The translations under genes were made by a program, and so were the position numbers. From Melanocharis versteri (lineage: Eukaryota; Chordata; Aves; Passeriformes; Melanocharitidae): 64,000 nt of DNA. The number at the start of each line of letters is the position of its first letter. Positions within the stretch are counted from its first letter, which is position 1. The stretch covers positions 1,040,434 through 1,104,433 of the forward strand of contig VZTG01009144.1 in the NCBI GenBank assembly GCA_013397845.1, written 5' to 3'. Below are positions 63,860-64,000 of this stretch, piece by piece. The notes below the pieces were generated by a model, which saw nothing but the letters and a program-made list of their open reading frames with translations, was not told the origin of the DNA and searched no databases.

Positions 63860-64000
63860 TTAAAACACCCCCAGCGCCCGCTGAGCGCACGGGGCCGCAC
63901 TTCCCACAGCACCGTAACAGGTGTGGGACGGGGTTTGGGGCCGGCAGCCGCTCGCTGTCAGCGGGGCTCTCCTCCCCCGGCAGCGGCACGGCCCGGCCGG
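63860..64000 (-). promoter_or_regulatory. CpG-rich edge, probable UBLCP1 promoter region
   Basis: The last roughly 140 bases are rich in G, C and CpG (for example CCGGCAGCCGCTCGCTGTCA) while the preceding kilobases are AT-rich. This is the usual setting of a housekeeping promoter and lies about 2 kb upstream of the UBLCP1 ATG. The island is cut by the window edge, so its full extent and any divergent gene are unknown. Confidence 0.6.

Noticed and set aside
1..64000. CRISPR arrays, bacterial operons, tRNA or rRNA genes
   Set aside because: None were seen; intron-split genes, CR1 copies and poly(A) signals mark this as vertebrate nuclear DNA.

Overview
The window looks like bird nuclear DNA. 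It holds an ovomucoid gene of standard avian architecture, several fragments of CR1 retroposons, and one LTR of the kind common in avian endogenous retroviruses. A songbird or other neoavian species is my guess; nothing here fixes the species. Genes are split into small exons, so the coding calls below come from joining splice sites by eye.

Layout. Positions 1-163 are the 3' tip of a Kazal inhibitor gene, probably ovoinhibitor. A decayed orphan Kazal exon lies at 4293-4426. Ovomucoid (OVM, 207 aa, three Kazal domains) runs from 12263 to 17469. It is followed on the same strand by a single-domain Kazal gene (19323-21259, 82 aa), a three-domain Kazal gene (27038-31054, 200 aa) and a SPINK6-like gene (34410-38671, 82 aa). 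About 13 kb follow with no gene I can support. Then UBLCP1 lies on the minus strand (52574-61857, 318 aa, all ten coding exons found), tail to tail with the Kazal cluster. A CpG-rich stretch at the right edge is probably the UBLCP1 promoter.

The Kazal genes form a tandem family with one plan: a TATA-like box, a signal-peptide exon ending in phase 1, a 20-32 nt micro-exon, then each domain on two exons joined by a phase-2 intron and bounded by phase-0 introns. Whole domains can therefore be duplicated or lost without breaking frame. The products should be secreted serine-protease inhibitors. Their P1 residues differ (Glu, Lys, Leu; Met; Arg, Met, Ser; Arg), so the cluster as a whole should cover several protease classes. 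UBLCP1 is unrelated: a nuclear phosphatase acting on the proteasome.

Points most worth checking are the orphan Kazal exon between ovoinhibitor and OVM, the single-domain gene that resembles a freed ovoinhibitor last domain, the three-domain gene, a Gly-to-Trp change in OVM domain 2, and a 227-bp perfect repeat around one N at 36969 that looks like an unmerged assembly join.
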